Below the pieces are notes generated by a model. The model made no database searches and had not been told where the DNA came from. It saw only the letters and a list, made by a program, of their open reading frames with translations. A program made the position numbers and the translations under genes. From NCBI GenBank assembly GCA_029256665.1, contig JAQSXN010000361.1, positions 1 to 5,016 on the forward strand: a stretch of DNA of 5,016 nucleotides, written 5' to 3'. This DNA is from Paenibacillus sp. (GTDB taxonomy: Bacteria > Bacillota > Bacilli > Paenibacillales > Paenibacillaceae). Below are positions 1 to 4,314 of the stretch, piece by piece (within the stretch, counting starts at the first letter, position 1; each line of letters starts with the position of its first letter).

Positions 1-782
1 ATGGTCATATTGTCGGTGTTCATGACGCCATGGACGAAGCCGACCAACATCCACCGCGCGATCAGTTCCGCCTGACGGGCAATGACGCCGCGCAGCAGCG
101 CCAAATAACGCCCGTCATCCAGCGGGATGCCTGGATAGTGCCGCTGCAGCGCGTAATCCGCCAGCGCGTACAGCGAATCCGCGCCGCCCCAGTTCGCGGC
201 GTATTGGAACGTGCCGACGCGCAGATGGCTGGCCGCGACGCGGGTCAGGACGGCGCCGGGCAGCACGGTTTCGCGGTAGACGGGCTCGCCCGTCGCCGCA
301 ACCGCCAGGCTGCGGGTCGTCGGGATGCCCAGCGCGTGCATCGCCTCGCTGATGATGTATTCGCGCAGCATCGGTCCAAGCGCTGCACGTCCGTCGCCGC
401 GCCTGGAGTATGGCGTAGCCCCGGCGCCTTTGAACTGGATGTCGAACCTCCGGCCATCCGGCGCGAGTTGTTCGCCTAACAGGATGGCTCTGCCGTCCCC
501 CAGCATCGTGAAGTTCCCGAATTGATGCCCGGCATATGCTTGAGCCAGCGGCAAAGCGCCTTCGGGAATGTCATTGCCCGCCAGAACGGCAGCTCCCTCG
601 TCGCCGGATAACAAGTCGGCATCCAGTCCAAGCTCGTCCGCGAGCGGCTTGTTGAACGCGACAAGCCGCGGCTCCCCCACGGGAGTCGGCTTTTGCTCCG
701 TAAACAAATTAGACGGCAGCTCGGCATAAGTATTCTCGAAGTTCCAACCGGCCGAACGCGGCCCATTATTTGTATCGTTCAT
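1..782 (-). CDS. selO: Protein adenylyltransferase SelO (YdiU family), N-terminal 260 residues, cut by the left window edge
   Basis: SelO is a pseudokinase-fold enzyme that transfers AMP from ATP to Ser, Thr or Tyr hydroxyls of proteins (AMPylation). Translating the minus strand from ATG 782 gives one uninterrupted frame to the window edge, about half of the usual length near 480 aa. Family signatures seen are AGHQFGNF (84-91), LGDGRA (94-99), [17 protein letters not shown] (117-133), [17 protein letters not shown] (139-155), [15 protein letters not shown] (179-193) and [10 protein letters not shown] (251-260). K118, E141, R181, R188, D257 and N258 fall at a constant +5 offset from the nucleotide-binding and catalytic residues I remember from Pseudomonas syringae SelO (K113, E136, R176, R183, D252, N253), so the enzyme should be active. 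The later metal-binding Asp lies outside the window. GGGTGAT (786-792, minus strand) lies 3 bases before the ATG as a modest ribosome binding site. Translations in other frames here are shadows of this gene. Confidence 0.96.
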   Translation of the reverse strand, partial: MNDTNNGPRSAGWNFENTYAELPSNLFTEQKPTPVGEPRLVAFNKPLADELGLDADLLSGDEGAAVLAGNDIPEGALPLAQAYAGHQFGNFTMLGDGRAILLGEQLAPDGRRFDIQFKGAGATPYSRRGDGRAALGPMLREYIISEAMHALGIPTTRSLAVAATGEPVYRETVLPGAVLTRVAASHLRVGTFQYAANWGGADSLYALADYALQRHYPGIPLDDGRYLALLRGVIARQAELIARWMLVGFVHGVMNTDNMT

Positions 783-817
783 CGTATCACCCGTAGATTC
801 TGACATGTGTTACCTGT

Positions 818-846
818 ATTATACCGCTTTTTGAAGGGACAATCGA
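818..846 (-). promoter_or_regulatory. Putative sigma-A promoter of selO
   Basis: The minus strand has a perfect -10 hexamer TATAAT (823-818), about 35 bases before the selO start codon. A 17-base spacer would place the -35 at 846-841 (TCGATT), which matches TTGACA at only 3 of 6 positions. The call rests on the -10 box and its position in a short divergent intergenic region. Confidence 0.5.
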
Positions 847-863
847 AACTTATATAGTATACT
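831..863 (+). promoter_or_regulatory. Putative sigma-A promoter of the GNAT gene
   Basis: TTGAAG (831-836) and TATAGT (853-858) are separated by 16 bases. A second good -10-like box, TATACT, follows at 858-863. Transcription would begin near 865-870, leaving about 40 bases of leader before ATG 909. The -35 lies between the -10 and -35 of the selO promoter on the other strand, so RNA polymerase probably cannot occupy both at once. Confidence 0.5.
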
Positions 864-898
864 GGATGCATGGCGACTACCCTATTATTGGACGAAAA

Positions 899-903
899 GA
901 GGA
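899..903 (+). promoter_or_regulatory. Ribosome binding site that fixes the GNAT start at 909
   Basis: GAGGA (within AAGAGGA) sits 5 bases before ATG 909. The upstream in-frame ATG at 870 has no Shine-Dalgarno sequence and lies at about the predicted transcription start, so 909 is preferred. Confidence 0.75.
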
Positions 904-908
904 TAAAC

Positions 909-1463
909 ATGCCCTTTCATTATTGGCGTTCGGAAAGACTGACGTTAAGAGCGCTGCAATCATCGGATATTGGATTGTTTCAGACGCTGGATGACGAGGT
1001 GAATCGGCTAGTGGACATGATCCACTTCCCGCAGTCGCCGGACAAACAAATTCAGTGGTTGGAGGCGGAGCAGCGCAACCGGATGGGCGACGCGTTCCGG
1101 TGGGTGGCCGAGACGCATGACGGGGAGCTCGTTGGGACGATCAATACCTTCGCCTGCAACAAGCGGTACGGCAACTTCAAATACGGGATCTCCTTGCTGC
1201 CGGAGCAGCGTTCTAAAGGATACGGAACGGAGATGATCCTTGCGGTGCTGCGCTTCTACTTCCACGAGCTGAATTACCATAAGGCAACGCCGCATGTTTA
1301 CTCGTTTAACCCGGCCTCGATTCGCTTACATGAGAAGCTCGGCTTCGTGCAGGAAGGGCGTCTCAGGGAAATGATCTATACGAACGGAGATTACCACGAC
1401 GAAATCCACTACGGCATGACGGCCAGCGAATTTGAACAGTTGTATGGAAAACAGAAATTATAG
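909..1463 (+). CDS. GNAT-family N-acetyltransferase, RimJ/RimL-like (Acetyltransf_3 type)
   Basis: The 184-aa protein is predicted to transfer acetyl from acetyl-CoA to an amine, either a protein N-terminus or a small molecule. The substrate cannot be told from sequence. Typical features are the N-terminal strand SERLTLRALQSSD (8-20), the core strand GELVGTINTF (72-81), the acetyl-CoA pyrophosphate loop R-x-x-G-x-G (RSKGYG, 101-106) followed by a helix, and the C-terminal block from N134 (NPASIRLHEKLGF, then EGRLRE) that defines the RimJ/RimL/SpeG-like group. Length is normal and the frame is intact. The start at 909 is chosen over 870 because only 909 has a ribosome binding site and because MPFHYWRSERLTLR is a usual beginning for this family. 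It is divergent from selO and appears monocistronic. Cytoplasmic; no signal or membrane segment. Confidence 0.9.
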   Translation: MPFHYWRSERLTLRALQSSDIGLFQTLDDEVNRLVDMIHFPQSPDKQIQWLEAEQRNRMGDAFRWVAETHDGELVGTINTFACNKRYGNFKYGISLLPEQRSKGYGTEMILAVLRFYFHELNYHKATPHVYSFNPASIRLHEKLGFVQEGRLREMIYTNGDYHDEIHYGMTASEFEQLYGKQKL

Positions 1464-1519
1464 ACATTGACATAACGGACTGAGAAAAACTCCTATCGAA
1501 GTAATGCGGGGATGTGCGA

Positions 1520-1541
1520 CCGCGTTTCAGCGGAAGTTTTT
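1520..1541 (+). terminator. Weak intrinsic terminator candidate after the GNAT gene
   Basis: CCGC (1520-1523) and GCGG (1530-1533) can form a 4-bp GC stem with a 6-base loop, followed by AAG and TTTTT (1537-1541). It lies 57 bases after the stop codon. The stem is short, so this is tentative. Confidence 0.3.
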
Positions 1542-1548
1542 ATCGCCA

Positions 1549-1602
1549 ATAGGAATGATTTTCTTTACGCTTTATCGCTTTAAAGAACCTAATCCTTCCT
1601 AT
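1549..1602. repeat. Imperfect two-part inverted repeat (hairpin) in the intergenic gap
   Basis: The outer arms 1549-1560 and 1591-1602 pair at 11 of 12 positions (mismatch 1556/1595). The inner arms TTCTTTA (1561-1567) and TAAAGAA (1581-1587) pair perfectly. The loop is 13 bases (1568-1580), with one 3-base bulge (1588-1590). No T-run follows on the + strand; on the minus strand a T-run precedes it. It therefore does not look like a standard terminator. The surrounding gap (1464-1720) holds no other convincing gene. Confidence 0.55.
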
Positions 1603-1704
1603 GTGGTAAAAAAGGGACTATTTAGGTAGTGGGAGCAAAGCTAAAACGATCATCGCGAATGCCATGCAAATGCTGCCTTCCCCCGGTGGCGAACGAAGCG
1701 GAAC

Positions 1705-1711
1705 AAGGAGG
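1705..1711 (+). promoter_or_regulatory. Strong ribosome binding site that fixes the start at 1721
   Basis: AAGGAGG lies 9 bases before ATG 1721. The earlier in-frame ATG at 1664 has no Shine-Dalgarno sequence and would add 19 residues unlike the rest of the protein. Confidence 0.85.
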
Positions 1712-1720
1712 AAGTCTCGA

Positions 1721-1972
1721 ATGAATTGCGACTGGATCAAACGAATCTTGTACGTCGTTATTTTCATAGGCTGCGCCTGGATATGCTTGGAGCTTTTCCT
1801 TAGAGCCATTCCGCTAGCGGGACTGATCTTGACGGGGCTTGGTTTCGTCATGTTAAAGTTCGTGGGCGAGGTCGAGGAGTATTCGCTTACGGTGAGAAGC
1901 GATTTGAGCAAGCTTGCGATGCGCTTGCAAGCGCAAGAGCAACAGCTGAAGCAACAGCGGCGCGAGGTCTAA
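1721..1972 (+). CDS. Small membrane protein of unknown function, 83 aa, two membrane segments and a Gln-rich helical tail
   Basis: I do not recognise the family. Residues 8-27 (start RILYVVIFIG) and about 29-48 (AIPLAGLILTGLGFVMLKFV) form two hydrophobic segments separated by only a few residues, so a tight hairpin in the membrane is likely. Residues 49-83 are soluble, rich in Glu, Gln, Lys and Arg, with Leu spaced to suit a helix or short coiled coil (SLTVRSDLSKLAMRLQAQEQQ). This would place both ends on the same, probably cytoplasmic, side. The call as a real gene rests on a near-perfect ribosome binding site, a coherent membrane-plus-helix design and clean borders. It converges with the minus-strand gene at 2000-2263, and its stop codon overlaps that gene's terminator. 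No function can be assigned. Confidence 0.75.
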   Translation: MNCDWIKRILYVVIFIGCAWICLELFLRAIPLAGLILTGLGFVMLKFVGEVEEYSLTVRSDLSKLAMRLQAQEQQLKQQRREV

Positions 1973-1993
1973 AAAGGCGGCACGCCGGCCGCC
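1971..1993 (-). terminator. Intrinsic terminator of the minus-strand gene 2000-2263
   Basis: On the minus strand GGCGGC (1993-1988) and GCCGCC (1981-1976) form a 6-bp all-GC stem with a 6-base loop, directly followed by TTTTT (1975-1971). It starts 6 bases after the stop codon. Its T-run overlaps the TAA of the convergent + strand gene (1970-1972). No T-run follows on the + strand, so it should work in one direction only. Confidence 0.85.
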
Positions 1994-1999
1994 CCTTCA

Positions 2000-2263
2000 T
2001 TAGAATATAAAATGTCCGATGATCATCAGCACGAGTCCAAAGATCGCGGCGCCGCGCTTCGCGCTTCGATTGGCGTTTGGTCTCAGAAACAAGCAGATGA
2101 CAAATCCGATCGGCAGCACGAGACCGTTAATTGCGATATAGAAAGTACCGAGAAAATAATAGCCGACGAGCTTCAAGGCAAGCAAATCTTCGTCACGCTC
2201 GCGGCCGTTGTACAGAATGACGATACCGACGACGAACACGATCAGCCAAAGAAAAAAGAACAT
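2000..2263 (-). CDS. Small multi-pass membrane protein of unknown function, 87 aa
   Basis: I do not recognise the family. Residues 1-18 (start MFFFLWLIVFVVG) are hydrophobic, followed by a charged loop RERDED (21-26). A long hydrophobic stretch at 32-60 (with FYIAINGLVLPIGF in the middle) can cross once or twice. Next comes a basic loop RPNANRSAKR (61-70) and a last segment 71-87 ending HFIF. Three or four membrane passes are likely, with almost no soluble part. The start at 2263 is chosen because AGGGAGG lies 7 bases upstream; an earlier in-frame ATG at 2299 would put 12 polar residues first and has no such site. A terminator follows at 1971-1993, so the gene is a single transcription unit. 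It is divergent from the gene at 2386, with 122 bp between the starts. Confidence 0.75.
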   Translation of the reverse strand: MFFFLWLIVFVVGIVILYNGRERDEDLLALKLVGYYFLGTFYIAINGLVLPIGFVICLFLRPNANRSAKRGAAIFGLVLMIIGHFIF

Positions 2264-2270
2264 ATCGATT

Positions 2271-2277
2271 CCTCCCT
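2271..2277 (-). promoter_or_regulatory. Ribosome binding site that fixes the start at 2263
   Basis: AGGGAGG on the minus strand lies 7 bases before ATG 2263, an ideal distance. Confidence 0.85.
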
Positions 2278-2367
2278 TGTCGCTGGATGTCATAGTCATA
2301 CCTATGTATACGCTAAATATGGCGCGTGTAGTTCCTATATTCAGGAAAGCGAGTTGTGCAAACCGAC

Positions 2368-2375
2368 AAAGGAGG
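2368..2375 (+). promoter_or_regulatory. Ribosome binding site for the gene at 2386
   Basis: AAAGGAGG ends 10 bases before ATG 2386, slightly long but usable. The in-frame TTG at 2377 is too close to it, and ATG 2356 lies upstream of the site, so 2386 is the best start. Confidence 0.8.
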
Positions 2376-2385
2376 ATTGATCGAT

Positions 2386-2628
2386 ATGAATGGTCAAGAC
2401 GATCCTAAACCTAAATATCACGAATCTCAGCCGTCTCGCCCTTATGTGCCGGAGGAGTCCTATAGGGATGACCACCTGAACCCCCTTCAGCGAGCAGAGG
2501 GAGGCGGGCCGATTCGCAGGGTGAATATGGATCAAATGCCGAAGCCCCTTCGTTATTTCGGTTACGCGATCGCGACGATCTTTTTGCTAGGTATCGTGAT
2601 CATACTGCTAACGGATTGGTTTTCTTAG
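2386..2628 (+). CDS. Small tail-anchored membrane protein of unknown function, 80 aa
   Basis: I do not recognise the family. Residues 1-52 are polar and rich in Pro, Asp, Glu, Lys and Arg (for example DDPKPKYHESQPSRPY, 5-20), and look disordered. A single hydrophobic helix spans about 57-76 (YFGYAIATIFLLGIVIILL, 58-76) and is followed by only TDWFS. Basic residues R44, R45, K53 and R56 precede the helix, so by the positive-inside rule the N-terminus should face the cytoplasm with the helix as a C-terminal anchor. The start is set by AAAGGAGG at 2368-2375. The gene ends before a bidirectional terminator at 2715-2763, shared with the convergent Arg-rich gene. No partner or function can be inferred from neighbours. 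Confidence 0.75.
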   Translation: MNGQDDPKPKYHESQPSRPYVPEESYRDDHLNPLQRAEGGGPIRRVNMDQMPKPLRYFGYAIATIFLLGIVIILLTDWFS

Positions 2629-2660
2629 TTGCCTTAGTCGAATTCCTCGCCCAATAAAGC

Positions 2661-2690
2661 CTGCCATGCGAAAACAGCTTACGCATGCAG
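2661..2690. repeat. Inverted repeat downstream of the gene at 2386
   Basis: CTGC-C-ATGCG (2661-2670) pairs with CGCATGCAG (2682-2690) as a 9-bp stem with one bulged C and an 11-base loop. No clear T-run follows on either strand. It could be a 3' RNA-stabilising stem or chance. Confidence 0.4.
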
Positions 2691-2714
2691 CCCTTGTTAA
2701 TCCCTGGAACGGGA

Positions 2715-2763
2715 AAAACCCGCAGCAGACACTCATCCGAGCGTCCGATGCGGGTTTTCGTTT
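2715..2763. terminator. Bidirectional intrinsic terminator between convergent genes
   Basis: AAAACCCGCA (2715-2724) and TGCGGGTTTT (2749-2758) are perfect 10-bp inverted repeats. The 24-base loop can pair further (GACACT with AGCGTC, 5 of 6). The stem is followed by TTTTCGTTT on the + strand and by TTTTT on the minus strand, so it can end transcripts from both the 2386 gene and the Arg-rich gene. Confidence 0.85.
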
Positions 2764-2771
2764 CCTGCCTG

Positions 2772-2800
2772 GCCGGAAGCCTCATGGGCTGATTGCCGGC
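2772..2800. repeat. Two-part inverted repeat just after the Arg-rich gene
   Basis: GCCGG (2772-2776) pairs with CCGGC (2796-2800), and AGCC (2778-2781) pairs with GGCT (2787-2790). It lies 8 bases past the stop codon of the minus-strand gene and has no T-run. It is a GC-rich stem of uncertain role. Confidence 0.35.
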
Positions 2801-2808
2801 TTAGCCGA

Positions 2809-3075
2809 TTAGATGCGGTCCTCCAAGCGACGCAATAGCCTCAGGAGACGTCTGATCAAACGTCTCAACCTGCGGATCTCATTGCGGTTGCCGCCGTTGC
2901 GAATCAAACGGCGCAAGCGTCTGATCAAGCGTCTGATCAAGCGTCTGAGTCTGCGGATGCGATCGCGTCTGTTGCCGCCGCCGTCGTTTCCATTGTCGGA
3001 GAAGTCGTTGCCGAAATCGTCGTTGTCGAAATCGTCATCGTCGTTTTGATTGCTGATTACGATGTCTTTGCTCAT
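2809..3075 (-). CDS. Arg-rich bipolar low-complexity protein of unknown function, 88 aa
   Basis: I do not recognise the family. Residues 1-10 (MSKDIVISNQ) lead into an Asp/Asn/Gly-rich stretch, 11-34 (NDDDDFDNDDFGNDFSDNG, then NDGGG), with 11 Asp in residues 4-31. From residue 35 the protein is strongly basic, with 25 Arg in the last 54 residues. Ile/Leu fall in an a/d heptad pattern (I40, L43, I47, L50, L54, L57 and I67, L70, I74, L77, L81, L84), giving two amphipathic helices (40-59, 67-88) joined by NGGNRNE. The helices start 27 residues apart and are near copies. The start has AGAGGGGGG 6 bases upstream (3082-3090), and a shared terminator follows. The make-up recalls coat, DNA-condensing or mineral- or membrane-binding peptides, but that is inference. 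The opposite strand is also open here, with no ribosome binding site. Confidence 0.75.
   Translation of the reverse strand: MSKDIVISNQNDDDDFDNDDFGNDFSDNGNDGGGNRRDRIRRLRRLIRRLIRRLRRLIRNGGNRNEIRRLRRLIRRLLRLLRRLEDRI
2821..2958 (-). repeat. Internal 81-bp tandem duplication inside the Arg-rich gene, with 12-bp subrepeats
   Basis: Aligned at an offset of 81 bases, 2821-2877 and 2902-2958 match at about 40 of 57 positions by hand count, including TCTGATCAA and TGCGGAT blocks. A 12-bp unit GCGTCTGATCAA (+ strand) is repeated exactly at 2917-2928 and 2929-2940, with a partial copy from 2941 and an 11/12 copy at 2848-2859. Each 12-bp unit encodes a Leu-Ile-Arg-Arg step. Confidence 0.75.
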
Positions 3076-3094
3076 CCCAATCCCCCCTCTCCGT

Positions 3095-3118
3095 TCTGAA
3101 TAATCTATTCTATTCAGA
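3095..3118. promoter_or_regulatory. Perfect 8-bp dyad upstream of the Arg-rich gene, possible operator
   Basis: TCTGAATA (3095-3102) and TATTCAGA (3111-3118) are exact inverted repeats with an 8-base AT-rich spacer. The dyad lies 20-43 bases before the start codon, where a regulator site or leader hairpin would be. No convincing sigma-A promoter is visible; CATATTA (minus strand, 3157-3151) is a possible -10 of another sigma type, without a matching -35. Confidence 0.4.
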
Positions 3119-3205
3119 GGAATGGAAAGGGTATAGGTAGATTAATAGAGTAATATGCTGATTTTACGTTTCCAATGGGATACTTGCGTGTCTCTATGCA
3201 AAAAT

Positions 3206-3249
3206 GACCCACAAAAGGACACTGTTTTAAAGTGTCTTTTTTGTGGGTC
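3206..3249 (-). terminator. Intrinsic terminator of the qox operon
   Basis: The core stem is GACACT/AGTGTC (3218-3223 with 3231-3236) and a loop of 7 bases. On the minus strand it is followed by CTTTTG, and the pairing extends outward through A/T runs to GACCCAC/GTGGGTC (3206-3212 with 3243-3249) with a single bulge. It starts 23 bases after the qoxD stop codon. The T6 run on the + strand means it may also stop transcription in the other direction. Confidence 0.8.
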
Positions 3250-3272
3250 GCCGTTTATATCCGCTACACGCT

Positions 3273-3632
3273 CTAGGAAGCCACCGCGTTGTAAGTCATG
3301 ATCCAGATCGAGCCCGCGACGATCGTCAGCATAATGACGAGGCCGAAGATGAGGGCGATCAGGTTGAAGCGAGGTTTCTCCTCGTCCCGGATGTGCATGA
3401 AGAACAGGAGCTGCACGGCGAACTGCAGAATCGCCATGACGAGGATGATCACGGTGTTCACTTGTTTGCTGAACATGTCGTTCATGACGACGACGAGCGG
3501 GATGATCGTCAGGACGATCGACAGGAGGAAGCCGATGACGTAAGACTTCAGCGAGCCGCTATGGCCGCCGCCGTGCGCGTCATGGCCGTGACCGCCGTGC
3601 GCGTTGCTTGGCGATGTGTTACGGTTGGCCAT
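3273..3632 (-). CDS. qoxD: Quinol oxidase (cytochrome aa3-type) subunit IV, QoxD
   Basis: This is the small accessory subunit of a heme-copper quinol oxidase in the cytoplasmic membrane, thought to help assembly or stability of subunit I. The 119-aa protein has three hydrophobic segments (about 30-50, 58-80, 90-113) and the family-like pattern ILQFAVQLLFFMHIRDE (68-84) plus GSIWIM (107-112), close to Bacillus QoxD (about 124 aa) and E. coli CyoD. Residues 1-27 are unusual: rich in His and Gly, with five His (H12, H15, H17, H20, H24). Its ATG lies one base after the qoxC stop (TAAGATG). Its ribosome binding site GGGGGTGAT (3638-3646) is inside the end of qoxC, so translation is probably coupled. 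It is the last gene of the operon, followed by a terminator. Confidence 0.9.
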   Translation of the reverse strand: MANRNTSPSNAHGGHGHDAHGGGHSGSLKSYVIGFLLSIVLTIIPLVVVMNDMFSKQVNTVIILVMAILQFAVQLLFFMHIRDEEKPRFNLIALIFGLVIMLTIVAGSIWIMTYNAVAS

Positions 3633-3633
3633 C

Positions 3634-4314
3634 TTACATCACCCCCATCAGGTAGACGATCGTGAAGACGAAGATCCAGACGACGTCGAGGAAATGCCAG
3701 TACAAGCTGATCACGTTGACCTTGCGTTTCGTCACGTCGGTTATGCCGCGTCTCGCGAGCTGAATGATCAGCGCCGCCATCCAGACGAGGCCGACCGATA
3801 CGTGAAGACCGTGCGTGCCGACGAGCGTGAAGAACGAAGACCAGTAAGCGCTCGTGCCGATCGTGGCGCCTTCATGAACCAGGTGGATGAACTCGGTCAC
3901 CTCGAGGTAGATGAAGGACGCGCCGAGCAGCGCGGTGATGATGAGCCAAATAATAAGCCCTTTTTTGTTGCCGCGATTCATCTCCAGCAGCGCGATGCCG
4001 CTGGTGAAGCTGCTCGTGAGCAAGATGAACGTGGATGCGATAATGCCCGGCAGCTCGATCAGATCGGCGCCGGTAGGGCCGCCAGCCGTGTTAAGGCGGA
4101 GCACGACGAAGGTCGCGAAGAGCGTGCCGAACAGGATAACGTCGGTAATCAGGAATAGCCAGAAGCCGAACACTTTCATGCCTTCTTGGTCGTGATGGTC
4201 GTGTCCATGGGCGTCATGGCCGCCGTGCGCGGCATGATCGCCGCCTCCATGGCCATGGGCCGCGGCAAGAGGCTGACTCTTGCCGCCGGACAGGAATTTG
4301 TTCAGTAGTGCCAT
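3634..4314 (-). CDS. qoxC: Quinol oxidase (cytochrome aa3-type) subunit III, QoxC, with His-rich N-terminal tail
   Basis: Subunit III of the proton-pumping heme-copper quinol oxidase holds no metal centre; it binds subunit I and supports proton uptake. The 226-aa protein has five membrane segments (about 48-72, 88-110, 119-137, 157-186, 203-224), matching the CyoC/QoxC form. Family patterns include KVFGFWLFLITDVILFGTLF (47-66), SSFTSGIALLEMNRG (101-115), YWSSFFTLVGTHGLHV (157-172) and SLYWHFLDVVWIFVFT (203-218). Residues 19-42 form a tail with nine His mixed with Gly, Asp and Ala; Bacillus subtilis QoxC (204 aa as remembered) lacks most of it. The start at 4314 is backed by AAGGGGGG at 4322-4329. 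A later start at M46 would remove the tail and has only AGAAGG 1 base upstream. The stop of qoxB and start of qoxC overlap by one base. Confidence 0.93.
   Translation of the reverse strand: MALLNKFLSGGKSQPLAAAHGHGGGDHAAHGGHDAHGHDHHDQEGMKVFGFWLFLITDVILFGTLFATFVVLRLNTAGGPTGADLIELPGIIASTFILLTSSFTSGIALLEMNRGNKKGLIIWLIITALLGASFIYLEVTEFIHLVHEGATIGTSAYWSSFFTLVGTHGLHVSVGLVWMAALIIQLARRGITDVTKRKVNVISLYWHFLDVVWIFVFTIVYLMGVM

Noticed and set aside
30..525. Open frames on the + strand opposite the left-end gene
   Set aside because: They lie antisense to selO, whose protein shows unbroken family motifs; the + frames have Arg/Ala-rich compositions typical of shadows and no ribosome binding site.
476..766. 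96-aa minus-strand frame beginning MGRVRPVG
   Set aside because: It is the same strand as selO but in another frame; the correct frame from ATG 782 gives the conserved SelO sequence.
870..908. Earlier ATG for the GNAT gene at 870
   Set aside because: No ribosome binding site, coincides with the likely transcription start, and the extra 13 residues do not resemble family N-termini.
1664..1720. Earlier ATG for the 83-aa membrane protein at 1664
   Set aside because: The strong AAGGAGG at 1705-1711 would lie inside the coding region; only ATG 1721 is correctly placed after it.
2012..2380. 122-aa + strand frame, charged and His/Asp-rich
   Set aside because: It is the complement of the 87-aa membrane protein gene, which has an ideal ribosome binding site and terminator; the + frame has neither. 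Complements of hydrophobic codons give such charged shadows.
2600..2785. 61-aa minus-strand frame spanning the terminator
   Set aside because: It reads through the bidirectional terminator and has no plausible start or composition.
2848..2948. Repeated 12-bp units as a possible CRISPR or integration array
   Set aside because: The units are direct, contiguous and without spacers, and they keep codon phase; they are coding repeats of the Arg-rich gene.
3206..3249. Long inverted repeat as a possible miniature mobile element
   Set aside because: Its position right after qoxD, GC stem and T-runs are explained by a terminator; no target-site duplication is visible.
3243..4195. Long Asp/Glu/Arg-rich + strand frames opposite qoxD and qoxC
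   Set aside because: They are antisense to clearly conserved oxidase subunits; no ribosome binding site or domain is seen.
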